Of a stretch of DNA of 64,000 nucleotides, positions 18,807-26,881 are shown piece by piece. Every line of letters starts with the position of its first letter. The stretch's first letter is position 1. Made by a program: the position numbers and the translations under genes. Source of the DNA: Anaerococcus degeneri (GTDB lineage Bacteria > Bacillota > Clostridia > Tissierellales > Peptoniphilaceae). The notes below the pieces were generated by a model that saw only the letters and a program-made list of their open reading frames with translations, was not told the origin of the DNA and did no database searches. Location of the stretch: the NCBI RefSeq assembly GCF_017874475.1, contig NZ_JAGGLO010000004.1, forward strand, positions 62,001 through 126,000, read 5' to 3'.

Positions 18807-20204
18807 TTATTTTATATATTTAGTCGCATTATTAAATGAAATATCTTTTACCATTTGACCCAGATATTCCTCTTTCCATGGGTATTGGCCTTTGGCTACT
18901 TTTTCTCCTATGAAGTTGCATAGGATTCTTCTAAAGTATTCGTGTCTTGGGTAAGATAGGAAGCTTCTTGAGTCTGTTAGCATTCCTACAAAGTTTGCGA
19001 ATACTCCTGTTTGGGCAAACATGGTCATTTGTTTTTCCATGCCGTCTAAGTGGTCTGCAAACCACCAAGCTGTTCCTATTTGAATATTTGATATGCCTGT
19101 TTCGTTTTCTCTGTTAAATGATCCACCAATTGTAGCTAGTGGATAGTAATCATTTTCGTTTAGTGAGAATAAGAGGATTTTTGGAAGTCCATCGCCTTCT
19201 TCAAAGTCACTCATTAGGTTGGCTAGGTTTTCTGCTCTTAGTTCGTCATTTACAGCGTCATTTCCTACGTCTGGGCCTAGTCTATCAAACAAGGCTTTTG
19301 AGTTATCTCTAATTGCTGCTACGTGAATTTCCATTACCCAATCACGTTTTTTATATTCTTTGGCTAGGAAGATTAGAAGGGCTGTTTTATAAGCTTCTTC
19401 TTCTAATATTTCGATTTTTTCTCCCCTTAGTGCCTTTGCTACTATCTCATCTATTTCTTTTTCATCTTTTTTGATGTATGGGAAATATTTTAAGGCATGA
19501 TCACTTGCCGAACATTCATTTTCTCCAAAGAAGTCAATCCTTTTTTCAATGGCTGCCCTTATATCTTTAAAGTCTTTGATTTCAATTCCTGATGCTTCTT
19601 CAAGATTTTTTATGTAATCTTTGAAGTCTGCTTTTTCAATGTTTAAGGCCTTGTCTGGTCTGAATGCTGGTTTTACTTTCACATCGAAGTCTTCTTCTTT
19701 TAATAGTTTATGATATTTTAGGTCATCTGCTGGATCATTTGTTGTGCATATGGCCTTTACATTTGATCTTTCTATTAGGGCTCTTGGCTTAAATTCATCC
19801 TTTTGAAGAAGTTCGTTGGTTTTTTTGTAGATTTCATCTGCTGTTTGTGGATTTAGTTCTTCTTCTATGCCAAAGAAGTTTTTAAGTTCTAGGGCTGTCC
19901 AATGATATAGGGGGTTTCCCAATAATCTTGGTACTACATATGCCCATTTATCAAACTTTTCTTTGTCAGTTTTATTCCCTGTTATATATTCTTCAGAAAT
20001 CCCACAAGCACGCATTACACGCCATTTATAGTGGTCTCCTCCGAGCCAAACTTGTGTTATTGAATCAAAGTTTTTGTTTTCATAAATTTCCTTTGCTTCC
20101 AGATGGCAATGAAAGTCAAAGATTGGCATATCTTTGGCATATTTATGAAAGAGTGTCTTTGCATATTCGCTTTGTAAAATAAAATCGTCGTTGATTAATG
20201 CCAT
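18807..20204 (-). CDS. uxaC: Glucuronate isomerase (uronate isomerase)
   Basis: Converts D-glucuronate to fructuronate and D-galacturonate to tagaturonate, the first step of the hexuronate pathway. The 465-residue product has the amidohydrolase HCH metal motif (PIFDFHCHLEA, near residues 28-38), EIHVAAIRDNS and the C-terminal LTDSRSFLSYPRHEYFRRIL. Length is typical. It lies 8 nt from uxaA in the catabolic operon. Confidence 0.97.
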   Translation of the reverse strand: MALINDDFILQSEYAKTLFHKYAKDMPIFDFHCHLEAKEIYENKNFDSITQVWLGGDHYKWRVMRACGISEEYITGNKTDKEKFDKWAYVVPRLLGNPLYHWTALELKNFFGIEEELNPQTADEIYKKTNELLQKDEFKPRALIERSNVKAICTTNDPADDLKYHKLLKEEDFDVKVKPAFRPDKALNIEKADFKDYIKNLEEASGIEIKDFKDIRAAIEKRIDFFGENECSASDHALKYFPYIKKDEKEIDEIVAKALRGEKIEILEEEAYKTALLIFLAKEYKKRDWVMEIHVAAIRDNSKALFDRLGPDVGNDAVNDELRAENLANLMSDFEEGDGLPKILLFSLNENDYYPLATIGGSFNRENETGISNIQIGTAWWFADHLDGMEKQMTMFAQTGVFANFVGMLTDSRSFLSYPRHEYFRRILCNFIGEKVAKGQYPWKEEYLGQMVKDISFNNATKYIK

Positions 20205-20212
20205 ATTTCCTC

Positions 20213-21694
20213 CTATAAGGTTACTCCGTCTTTAAAGATTGAAATTTCTCTAAAGTCGTATTTTTCGTTGTTGGTTTCTTTGCCGCTTGCTACTTCAAGT
20301 AAGTAGGCTATAAATTCATCTCTTAATTCTTCAAAGCTTAGGCCTTCGCTTATGACTCTGCCTGCGTCAAAGTCTATCCAATTTGTTTTTTTCTTAGCTA
20401 ATTCTGTGTTTGTTGACATTTTCACTGTTGGTACAATGGAACCAAACGGATTACCTCTACCTGTTGTGAATACTATCAGAGTACAACCACTTGCTGCAAG
20501 GTTGGTGCATGATACTTGGTCGTTTCCCGGTCCGTTTAGGAGGTTTAATCCTTTCACATGACTTTGTTCTCCTAGGCCTAGGACCTTTTCTACTTCTGAA
20601 CTGCCTCCTTTCTGTATACACCCTAAAGATTTATCTTCTAGGGTTGAGATTCCACCATCTTTATTGCCTGGTGATGGGTTTTCGTATATATTTTGTCCGT
20701 GGCTTTTGAAGTATTCTTTGAAATTATTTATCATATTAACAATATCTTCAAAGGTTTCTTCATCTTTAGCGCGGTTCATAAGGAGTTTTTCTGCCCCAAA
20801 CATTTCTGGAACTTCGGTTAACATTGTTGTGGCTCCGTTTTTCACCAGTTTGTCTGAAGTATATCCGCACAATGGATTTGCAGTAATTCCTGAAAATCCG
20901 TCTGAACCTCCACACTTAAATCCAACTGTTAATTTAGAAATTGGAAGCGCTTCCTTTTTGAACGTATTTCTATAAGCAACTAGGTCATCAATTAGTCCTA
21001 GGCCCGTTTGGTATTCGTCTTCCACTTCTTGAACAGTGAAGAATTTTACTCTTCTTTCGTTATATGGATTTATATATTCTTTAAATTCGCTAATTACATT
21101 GTTTTCACAACCTAGGGATACAACTAAGACTCCAGCTGCATTTGGATTTTTGATTAATCCTGCTAGGATATCCCTGGTCATTTCTAGGTCATCGCCTAAT
21201 TGTGAACATCCATGGGTGTGGGTTATGGCTTGGAAAGTCACATCTGGATATTTTTTGCTGGCCATTTTTACAAGATTGTTGCAAGTTTGGTTAATACAGC
21301 CAACTCCTGGCACTATCCAAATTTCGTTTCTGATTCCTGCCCTGCCATCTTCCCTTAAATAACCTTGGAATTTAAGACTTTCATCGACTAAGTCATCCTT
21401 TAGACTAACTTCTTTTTTGTCATAATCATAAGAAATTATGTCAGAAAGGTTGGTCTTTAGGTTGTGAACATGGACCCAGGATCCTTTTTTTATATCTCCT
21501 AGGGAATGGCCTATTGGCATGCCGTATTTTACTATATCTTCGCCTTTTTTTATATCTTTTATGGCGAATTTGTGACCTCTTTTTATATCTTCTGTAAGGC
21601 TTAGGTCAAATTCCTCGATGTTTAAGCCTTTTTCTAGGTCTTTTACAGCTATGGCCACATTGTCGTTGGGATTAATCTTCAAATATGCTTTCAT
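20213..21694 (-). CDS. uxaA: Altronate dehydratase
   Basis: Iron-dependent enzyme that converts D-altronate to 2-keto-3-deoxygluconate. The 493 residues have an N-terminal SAF domain (about 1-90) joined to the catalytic UxaA domain. Conserved motifs include EDGRAGIRNEIWIVPGVGC, HTHGCSQLGDD, CGGSDGFSGITANPL and TTGRGNPFGS. The start overlaps the uxaB stop by 4 nt. A copy of the regulator's operator core lies inside the gene (20938-20954). Confidence 0.97.
   Translation of the reverse strand: MKAYLKINPNDNVAIAVKDLEKGLNIEEFDLSLTEDIKRGHKFAIKDIKKGEDIVKYGMPIGHSLGDIKKGSWVHVHNLKTNLSDIISYDYDKKEVSLKDDLVDESLKFQGYLREDGRAGIRNEIWIVPGVGCINQTCNNLVKMASKKYPDVTFQAITHTHGCSQLGDDLEMTRDILAGLIKNPNAAGVLVVSLGCENNVISEFKEYINPYNERRVKFFTVQEVEDEYQTGLGLIDDLVAYRNTFKKEALPISKLTVGFKCGGSDGFSGITANPLCGYTSDKLVKNGATTMLTEVPEMFGAEKLLMNRAKDEETFEDIVNMINNFKEYFKSHGQNIYENPSPGNKDGGISTLEDKSLGCIQKGGSSEVEKVLGLGEQSHVKGLNLLNGPGNDQVSCTNLAASGCTLIVFTTGRGNPFGSIVPTVKMSTNTELAKKKTNWIDFDAGRVISEGLSFEELRDEFIAYLLEVASGKETNNEKYDFREISIFKDGVTL
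20938..20954. promoter_or_regulatory. Operator-like site inside uxaA
   Basis: Seventeen bases here are identical to the left part and centre of the perfect palindrome at 24161-24182, including the full GGAAGCGCTTCC core. It encodes Lys-Glu-Ala-Leu-Pro in UxaA. It could be an auxiliary operator or a CcpA (cre-like) site. A chance match is possible but unlikely for 17 nt. Confidence 0.45.
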
Positions 21695-23139
21695 ATTTCC
21701 TTCATTACCTCCCTTATGGACTTAGCCTTGATTTCTCCGTAATTTTTTTTAACCGTTTCTTTGAAATCACCAAGTTTATTTAGGTCGTATTCCCAAATAT
21801 CAGAATCTAATACCTGGTCTATATAGTTTTCATCCTTAGCTTTGGCTGCGAAAAATTCTAGCAAGTCTTGGTCATCTTTTACTGGATAAGCCTTGCCATT
21901 TTCGTCTTTGCCAAAATAGCCTTCACTTGTTTCTTCTATTTCATAAAACCTAATTAATGATGCTAGAGAAAAGGCAAAGTGTTTTGCAACTTTTCCGCTC
22001 TCATTGTAGAAATCAACTATGCTTGGTAGACACCTAGCGTTGAATTTTGAGATTGAATTTAGGGTTATGGATAAAAGTTTGTGGTCTACGTAAGGATTGT
22101 TGAACCTTAGGAAAACTTCATTTTTAAATTTAACCAAGTCTTCTTTTGGAAGGTCGATATTTGGAATTACCTCTTGGTCAATCAAATCATTTAGGTAGTT
22201 TGCAAATACTTCATCTTCCATAAAGTCCCTTACAATGTCGTGGCCGTGGATAACAGCTGCTGGCACTGTTGAAGTATGACCACCGTTTAGGATTCTTACC
22301 TTTCTCTTCTTGTATGGGGCTACATTGTCAGTCCAAATCACATTGCAAGGAAGGTTTTCGAATCCAAAGTCCTTAGCTCTTTCCTTATCACCTTCTATAA
22401 CCCAAAGGTTAAAGAGTTCTGAAAATACTAGGAGTTTATCTTCGTAGCCATTTTCCTTGAAAAATTCTTGGGCCTCTTCTGGAGAAGGTCTACCAGTTAC
22501 AATCCTATCTACAAGTGTAGATGTAATGTGATTGGCTTTTTTAAACCATTCTTTGAAGTCATCCCCAAGCCCCCAGTGATCTATGTGTTGGTTTACATAT
22601 TTTTCTAAATAGTAGCCATTATTGTCAATTAGCTCGACTGGGAAAAATACCAGCCCCTTATCTAAGTCACCATCATATTTTTTGTATCTAAAGTATAAAA
22701 GTTGGGCAACTTTGGCTGGGAAAGAATCTTGAACTTGGTCTTCTTTGAAGTCTTCTTCATGATAGGAAATACCAGCCTCTGTAGTGTTTGAAATTACATA
22801 CTTGAGGTCTTCGCTTTCCACAAATTCTTTGTAAGCCTTAAAATCAGCATATGGGTTAATACCCCTTGAAACCGACTTAATCACCCTATTTTCAATCTTC
22901 TTGCCAGTCTCACTATTGCCTCTCATTGAGAGAGTGTAGATGCCGTTTTGTTCGTTAAGCAAATCTACAATACCATTTGCAATAGGTTGGACAATAACTA
23001 CATCGCCTGGTTTGTTATCCCTTTCATTTGAAAGATCAATCATCCAGTCAACAAAGGCCCTAAGGAAGTTACCCTCCCCGAACTGTAAAATAGTCTCTTT
23101 TCTCTTTTCTTTTTTCACAATCTCCGAAATGTTTTCCAT
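21691..23139 (-). CDS. uxaB: Tagaturonate reductase (altronate oxidoreductase)
   Basis: NAD-dependent enzyme reducing tagaturonate to altronate. The 482 residues begin with a Rossmann-like region (ETILQFGEGNFLRAFVDWMID) typical of the mannitol dehydrogenase superfamily. They contain the catalytic-site segment VRILNGGHTSTVPAAVIHG with the conserved Asn-Gly-Gly-His. The ATG overlaps the upstream regulator's stop as TAATG. UxaB rather than UxuB is favoured by the pairing with uxaA. Confidence 0.95.
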   Translation of the reverse strand: MENISEIVKKEKRKETILQFGEGNFLRAFVDWMIDLSNERDNKPGDVVIVQPIANGIVDLLNEQNGIYTLSMRGNSETGKKIENRVIKSVSRGINPYADFKAYKEFVESEDLKYVISNTTEAGISYHEEDFKEDQVQDSFPAKVAQLLYFRYKKYDGDLDKGLVFFPVELIDNNGYYLEKYVNQHIDHWGLGDDFKEWFKKANHITSTLVDRIVTGRPSPEEAQEFFKENGYEDKLLVFSELFNLWVIEGDKERAKDFGFENLPCNVIWTDNVAPYKKRKVRILNGGHTSTVPAAVIHGHDIVRDFMEDEVFANYLNDLIDQEVIPNIDLPKEDLVKFKNEVFLRFNNPYVDHKLLSITLNSISKFNARCLPSIVDFYNESGKVAKHFAFSLASLIRFYEIEETSEGYFGKDENGKAYPVKDDQDLLEFFAAKAKDENYIDQVLDSDIWEYDLNKLGDFKETVKKNYGEIKAKSIREVMKEI

Positions 23140-24131
23140 TATGTTGTCTCCTTTACTACCAGTTCTGGTTTTATAACATTATCTCTTTTAACTTCTTTAT
23201 CATTTATCAACTCCAATAGGAGGTCTACAGCAACCTTGGAGTGGTCGTAAATCTTATGGTCGATCGAACTTATTCTTTTTTGTGTATAATCAGTTGTTAG
23301 CTGGTTATCAAAACCGATAATTCCAATATCACCAGGCACATCCAAGCCCTTATCTGTGAAAAACTTAAAAAGTTTAATTGCTATATTATCGTTTTCACAT
23401 TGGATTGCATCAATCCCTTCAGCCTTAATTTTTTTAAGTAAGTCTTCATAAGAATAATCATCTAAGAAAATTTCGATATAATCCTTATTTTCATAATATT
23501 TATTTAAAGCTTGTTCATAACCCTTCTTTTTTTCGTTGAAAGCCCTATTGTTTTTGCTTCTTGTTATGTAAACGAAGGCAGGTTTTTGGTAATTATTTGA
23601 CCTTAAATAGGCCAAAGCTTGGTCCATACCATCTTTTTCGTCACAATAAACGCTCACAAGATTTTCATTATAGTTGTTAAGTTGAACTATAGGTATGGTT
23701 TTATTTAACTCCACAGCCTCATCAATAAATTCTTTCTCATTGTAATCAGAACCGATTGTTATAATCCCTTCAACCATTTGGTGTTTTTGAATCTTCAAAA
23801 TTTTAATTTTTTCGTCAAGGTTCTTAGTTGTGTTTGATAACAAGGTCCTATATCCATGGTCCTTTAATAAGTTATCTATCTCATAGCAAGCCTGGGAATG
23901 GAAATAATTTCTTATATCAGGAACCAAGAGGCCAATCAAAGAAGATTTATTAGACGCCAGGGATCTGGCAATATTATTTGGACTATAATCTGCTTTTTTA
24001 ATAATAGCTTCAACCTTATCTCTAGTCTTTTGACTAACACTGCCCGAATTATTCATAACTCTAGAAACAGTTGAGATTGAGACATTGGCTTCTTTGGCTA
24101 TATCATAAATATTTAAATTGTCTGTCTTGAT
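23139..24131 (-). CDS. LacI-family regulator of the uronate operon (probable AUC start)
   Basis: DNA-binding regulator with an N-terminal LacI helix-turn-helix (LNIYDIAKEANVSISTVSRV) and a periplasmic-binding-like effector domain (IGFDNQLTTDYTQKRISSI near the end). It is the first gene of the operon. The frame is open up to an ATG at 24200, but that ATG has no ribosome binding site and the added codons would cross the operator. The only good ribosome site (GGGGG, 24141-24145) lies 7 nt before an in-frame ATC at 24131, giving IKTDNLNIYD, where homologues begin. I therefore favour ATC; TTG at 24179 is an alternative. It probably controls its own operon through the palindromes upstream. Confidence 0.8.
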   Translation of the reverse strand: MKTDNLNIYDIAKEANVSISTVSRVMNNSGSVSQKTRDKVEAIIKKADYSPNNIARSLASNKSSLIGLLVPDIRNYFHSQACYEIDNLLKDHGYRTLLSNTTKNLDEKIKILKIQKHQMVEGIITIGSDYNEKEFIDEAVELNKTIPIVQLNNYNENLVSVYCDEKDGMDQALAYLRSNNYQKPAFVYITRSKNNRAFNEKKKGYEQALNKYYENKDYIEIFLDDYSYEDLLKKIKAEGIDAIQCENDNIAIKLFKFFTDKGLDVPGDIGIIGFDNQLTTDYTQKRISSIDHKIYDHSKVAVDLLLELINDKEVKRDNVIKPELVVKETT

Positions 24132-24160
24132 ATAATCGCCCCCATAAGTGAATTTTCCTA

Positions 24161-24182
24161 AAATTGGAAGCGCTTCCAATTT
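24161..24182. promoter_or_regulatory. Palindromic operator O1
   Basis: A perfect 22-bp palindrome with GGAAGCGCTTCC at its centre lies between the predicted transcription start and the regulator's start. The central AAGCGCTT is typical of LacI-family operators and also resembles a CcpA cre site. Binding here would block transcription of the whole operon. Confidence 0.8.
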
Positions 24183-24250
24183 GTGTAAAAATAAAAACAT
24201 TTTAGGAGATTTTTTGTTAATTGTTATTGGTTAGTTGGAATTTCATTTAA

Positions 24251-24262
24251 GAAAGCGCTTCC
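24251..24262. promoter_or_regulatory. Operator O2, next to the promoter
   Basis: GAAAGCGCTTCC matches the O1 core with one difference. It falls roughly 10-20 bp downstream of the predicted start point, a typical repressor position. O1 and O2 are about 80 bp apart, which would allow looping. Confidence 0.7.
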
Positions 24263-24277
24263 TATATGTTTGATAAC

Positions 24278-24306
24278 AATATATCACATATAAAAACGAT
24301 TGTCAA
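24278..24306 (-). promoter_or_regulatory. Promoter of the uronate operon
   Basis: Minus-strand TTGACA (24301-24306), a 17-bp spacer and TATATT (24278-24283) form a near-consensus sigma-A promoter. The rest of the 24201-24550 gap is AT-rich; apart from this promoter, O2 and the kinase terminator I see nothing in it. Confidence 0.85.
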
Positions 24307-24510
24307 ATGTTTCTCATATTTATTTTATTTTGCTAAAGACTAACCATGCCTTATTGTTGAAATTTAAAAATTACTAATGCTTTTTATTTTTTGAAAATTT
24401 AACATAATTCCCACTTATTTTCTATATTTACATAATTTATTAAAAAATTTAATATGTTTTTCCTTTTTTTAAAAAATTTTATCCAGCAATCTTAAAAATC
24501 CAACAAAAAA

Positions 24511-24538
24511 CACCAAATCTATTTTCTTAGCTTTGGCG
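24511..24538 (-). terminator. Terminator after kdgK
   Basis: The minus-strand hairpin CGCCAAA/TTTGGTG with a 14-nt loop is followed by TTTTTTG. It ends the kinase transcript before the uronate promoter. Confidence 0.7.
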
Positions 24539-24550
24539 TCTTGTGATTTT

Positions 24551-25543
24551 TTAATGGAACATCATTCTCTTGTTGCCTGATATTAGAGACCTTACTTGTC
24601 TTTCTGTGAAAATTGCGAAGTCGCCTTCCATGGTATGTTTTAGGGTTGAGAGGGCTACTCCAAATTCTAGGGCGTCGTAGATGTCGTTTCCTTTGAATAG
24701 TGAGTTTATAAGGCCTGCTGCGAAGGCGTCGCCTCCTCCTATCCTGTCTACTATATCAAATTCGTAGGCACGGGTCTTTATGTATTCGTCCCCACAATAA
24801 GCTCCTGCTGATAGGGAGTTTCTTGATGCTGAGTAGGATGTTCTGATTGTTGATATGGCGTATTCTAGATCGTATTTTTTGTATAGGTCTATTAGCATAT
24901 TTGATAGACTTACGTTGTCAAATACTCCCTTGAATGATGGGTGAAGTGTTGGGAGGACTCCTATTAGGATGTCTACGTCGTTTAGGATTGTTTTATAAAA
25001 GGCAGCCGCTTGCTCGAGTGGCCAGAGGTTTGCCCTGTAGTTTAGGTCAAAGATGACTTTTACTCCAAATTCTTTTGCTCTTTTTATGGCATAGGTGGTA
25101 AGTTCCCTGCCTTCTTCTGATAGGGCTGCTGTGATTCCTGATAGGAAAAATATTTTTGCATCCTTAAATATCCCCTGCCAGTCATATTCAAAGTATTGGG
25201 CCTTACTCATGGCTGAGTGTTTTCTGTCATAAATTACCTTTGATGCCCTAAGGCCTATGCCGTTTTCTGCAAAGTAGATTCCGATCCTGTCTCCACCTAG
25301 GGCTGTATAGTCCATATCTATACCGTAGTTTCTTAAGTTGTTTAGGCCTGCATAGCCTATTTCATTGTCAGGTAGCCTTGTTATATATTTTACTTTTTGG
25401 CCAAGGTTGGCTAGGGCTATGGCTACGTTGGCTTCACTGCCCCCATAGATAGGTCTGAAAGATTCAGCCTGGACTAATCTCTCAAAACCCGGTGGAGAGA
25501 GTCTTAGGACAAGTTCTCCCATGCATACTATTTTATCTTTCAT
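24551..25543 (-). CDS. kdgK: 2-keto-3-deoxygluconate kinase, intact copy
   Basis: PfkB-family sugar kinase that phosphorylates 2-keto-3-deoxygluconate to KDPG, the step after UxaA. The 330 residues include the N-terminal YGGSEANVAIALANLG (PfkB motif 1 region), FDLNYRANLWP and the C-terminal ATP-binding motif DRIGGGDAFAAGL with the catalytic Asp. It is downstream of a second kinase gene that the prophage has interrupted. It may therefore be the only working copy here. Its start has GAGGTGG at good spacing. Confidence 0.9.
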   Translation of the reverse strand: MKDKIVCMGELVLRLSPPGFERLVQAESFRPIYGGSEANVAIALANLGQKVKYITRLPDNEIGYAGLNNLRNYGIDMDYTALGGDRIGIYFAENGIGLRASKVIYDRKHSAMSKAQYFEYDWQGIFKDAKIFFLSGITAALSEEGRELTTYAIKRAKEFGVKVIFDLNYRANLWPLEQAAAFYKTILNDVDILIGVLPTLHPSFKGVFDNVSLSNMLIDLYKKYDLEYAISTIRTSYSASRNSLSAGAYCGDEYIKTRAYEFDIVDRIGGGDAFAAGLINSLFKGNDIYDALEFGVALSTLKHTMEGDFAIFTERQVRSLISGNKRMMFH

Positions 25544-25560
25544 TTTCCACCTCGATTTTT

Positions 25561-25597
25561 ATAAAAAAACAAGCAGGATGAAGACTCACCCTGCCTT
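25561..25597 (-). terminator. Terminator after the disrupted kinase gene
   Basis: The minus-strand hairpin AGGCAGG/CCTGCTT (25571-25597) is extended by TGA/TCA pairs around a 4-nt loop and followed by seven T residues. It separates the two kinase genes, so the intact copy may need read-through or its own promoter; none is obvious in the 64-nt gap. Confidence 0.8.
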
Positions 25598-25607
25598 ATT
25601 TAGATAT

Positions 25608-26018
25608 CTATCTTTGTACTCTTCCTGATGTGTCTCCACCAACTAGAACTTCTACTTCTTCTCTAGACATGTGGTTGTAGTCACCTTTGATGGTGTGTTT
25701 TAGAGCTGATGCTGCTACACCAAAGTCAAGGGCATCTGCAGGTGATTTGCCGTCTAATAGACCTGTAATTAATCCTGCTGCAAAGCTGTCTCCGCCACCT
25801 ACTCTGTCTACGATTCTTACGTCATATTGTGGAGCTTTGTGGAAGTCTTTGCCATCATAAATTAAGGCTGACCAACCATTGTCGCTTGCTGAGTATGATT
25901 CTCTAAGTGATGAAGCTATCATATCAAAACCAAATTCTTCTCTCATTTGTTTGAAGATTTCGTGGTAGGCTTCTACATCTAGCTTGCCGCTTGTTACGTC
26001 AAGTCCCTTAGGGATAAA
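25608..26018 (-). pseudogene. kdgK: 2-keto-3-deoxygluconate kinase, 3' fragment cut by prophage
   Basis: Codes for the last ~136 residues of a PfkB-family kinase closely related to the intact neighbour. DRVGGGDSFAAGLITGLL is the ATP-binding motif, and SLRESYSASDNGW aligns with the neighbour's TSYSASRNS region. The kinase reading frame stays open upstream to 26018 and then meets a stop (TAA at 26019-26021). The N-terminal half, with the substrate-binding motif, is missing. It should lie beyond the right end of the prophage, outside this window. A short product from the ATG at 25946 could not be a working kinase. Confidence 0.85.
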
Positions 26019-26025
26019 TTAATAA
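25998..26025. mobile_element. Left prophage-host junction (attL, approximate)
   Basis: Kinase coding similarity ends within about 25998-26018, and phage-type small genes begin right after. Serine integrases use short att sites with a 2-bp crossover, so the exact base cannot be fixed without the right junction, which lies outside the window. The window thus shows a prophage from here to beyond 64000. Confidence 0.7.
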
Positions 26026-26047
26026 CTACATATAAATAGCAAGGCCC

Positions 26048-26254
26048 TTAACCCTCGCTATTTTCCATGTTTTCTTCGGCTTTTTCTATCCAACTTTTAA
26101 CCTCTTCTAGCTCTTCTATATCGGCGTATTTAAGTATATAATTTTTGCAGCCGCTTCTGTAACTTCTTTTTGTCTTATTATGTTTATTTTTGCTGTCCCA
26201 CTTGTCGCGCGCCCTCGCCTGGGCTTCGCTTGTCTTTTTTTTCGTCATATACAC
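26048..26254 (-). CDS. Small basic phage protein near attL
   Basis: A 68-residue product (starts MYMTKKKTSEAQARARDKWD; the second Met is also possible). It resembles small ribbon-helix-helix-like proteins common in Firmicute mobile elements, with an AQxRAxxKWDSKN opening and a helical, acidic C-terminus. A DNA-binding or antitoxin-like role is possible, but the evidence is the motif alone. It diverges from the structured RNA described next. Confidence 0.6.
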   Translation of the reverse strand: MYMTKKKTSEAQARARDKWDSKNKHNKTKRSYRSGCKNYILKYADIEELEEVKSWIEKAEENMENSEG

Positions 26255-26257
26255 TCC

Positions 26258-26286
26258 TTGACACTTTTTATTTATTGTACTATAAT
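26258..26286 (+). promoter_or_regulatory. Perfect sigma-A promoter for a small RNA
   Basis: TTGACA (26258-26263), 17-bp spacer, TATAAT (26281-26286): a full consensus promoter on the plus strand with no protein gene of any size downstream before the terminator at 26381. Confidence 0.85.
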
Positions 26287-26292
26287 TAAATT

Positions 26293-26403
26293 GTAAAAGT
26301 TATCCGCATTAGCGGAGGTGGCTCTACTTTTTAAAAGTTAAGAGCAAATAATTTTATACCCGCATAAGCGGGGCAATTAAGCCCTCTAAATGAGGGCTTT
26401 TTT
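26293..26403 (+). ncRNA. Candidate structured small RNA (~110 nt)
   Basis: Transcript predicted from the perfect promoter to a strong terminator. It contains hairpins at 26303-26316 (TCCGC-ATTA-GCGGA), 26321-26345 (GCTCT/AGAGC with inner ACTT/AAGT), 26359-26372 (CCCGC-ATAA-GCGGG) and the terminator 26381-26397. The first and third hairpins are near copies 56 nt apart (CCGCATTAGCGG, CCGCATAAGCGG). A GGAGGTGG sequence at 26314-26321 has no start codon behind it. I do not recognise a known RNA family. Confidence 0.65.
26381..26403 (+). terminator. Terminator of the small RNA
   Basis: GCCCTC-TAAAT-GAGGGC (6-bp stem) followed by six T residues. Confidence 0.9.
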
Positions 26404-26441
26404 AATACCAAAATTCCCACAATCTTTTAATAGACTATACT

Positions 26442-26822
26442 TTAACAAAATTCAATCCAAAATCTAGTATGTTTTACAACATATTCCTCTTCGCCATCTT
26501 CGCTTTCTTCGGTATATCTTTCTGTGTCTATCTCGATAGGGTTGCCGTGATAAAATTCATTAAGTGCATGAATCCAATATTCCATAATAACTTCTTCGTC
26601 GGGATCCTCTAACCACTCGCTTCTTTCGTATGTTTGAGTATAAACTGTATCATCATCTTCGCTACAATTATCATCAACAAAGTGGGATTCACCATCTTCG
26701 TTGATTTCAAGTCTTACAACCTCGTGTTCAGGTTCTCCGTTGTAATCAACCTCTCTAAACATATCTAGCAAATCTTGACCGCTAACCTTTACGTCAACAT
26801 CTATATAAATATCTCTTGTCAT
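26442..26822 (-). CDS. Highly acidic small phage protein
   Basis: A 126-residue product in which roughly a third of residues are Asp or Glu, against about ten Lys or Arg. I do not recognise a family. The strong negative charge and the position beside attL, downstream of a strong palindrome-controlled promoter, resemble DNA-mimic anti-defence proteins. That is inference. It follows the 67-residue acidic gene after a 59-nt gap containing a GC-rich hairpin (26861-26876), and the two are probably one transcript. Confidence 0.7.
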   Translation of the reverse strand: MTRDIYIDVDVKVSGQDLLDMFREVDYNGEPEHEVVRLEINEDGESHFVDDNCSEDDDTVYTQTYERSEWLEDPDEEVIMEYWIHALNEFYHGNPIEIDTERYTEESEDGEEEYVVKHTRFWIEFC

Positions 26823-26860
26823 TTTCTAATCTCCTTTATAATTTAATGTGTATTTTCATA

Positions 26861-26876
26861 AGCCCCTTGCGGGGCT
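26861..26876 (-). other. Intercistronic hairpin
   Basis: AGCCCC-TTGC-GGGGCT: a 6-bp GC-rich stem between the two acidic genes, without a following T run. It may be an mRNA processing or stability element. Confidence 0.5.
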
Positions 26877-26881
26877 ATTAT

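Noticed and set aside
26303-26372. Two similar hairpins as a minimal CRISPR array
   Set aside because: Only two short, imperfect copies within a promoter-terminator unit and no cas genes in the window. Treated as a structured RNA instead; no CRISPR array was seen anywhere.
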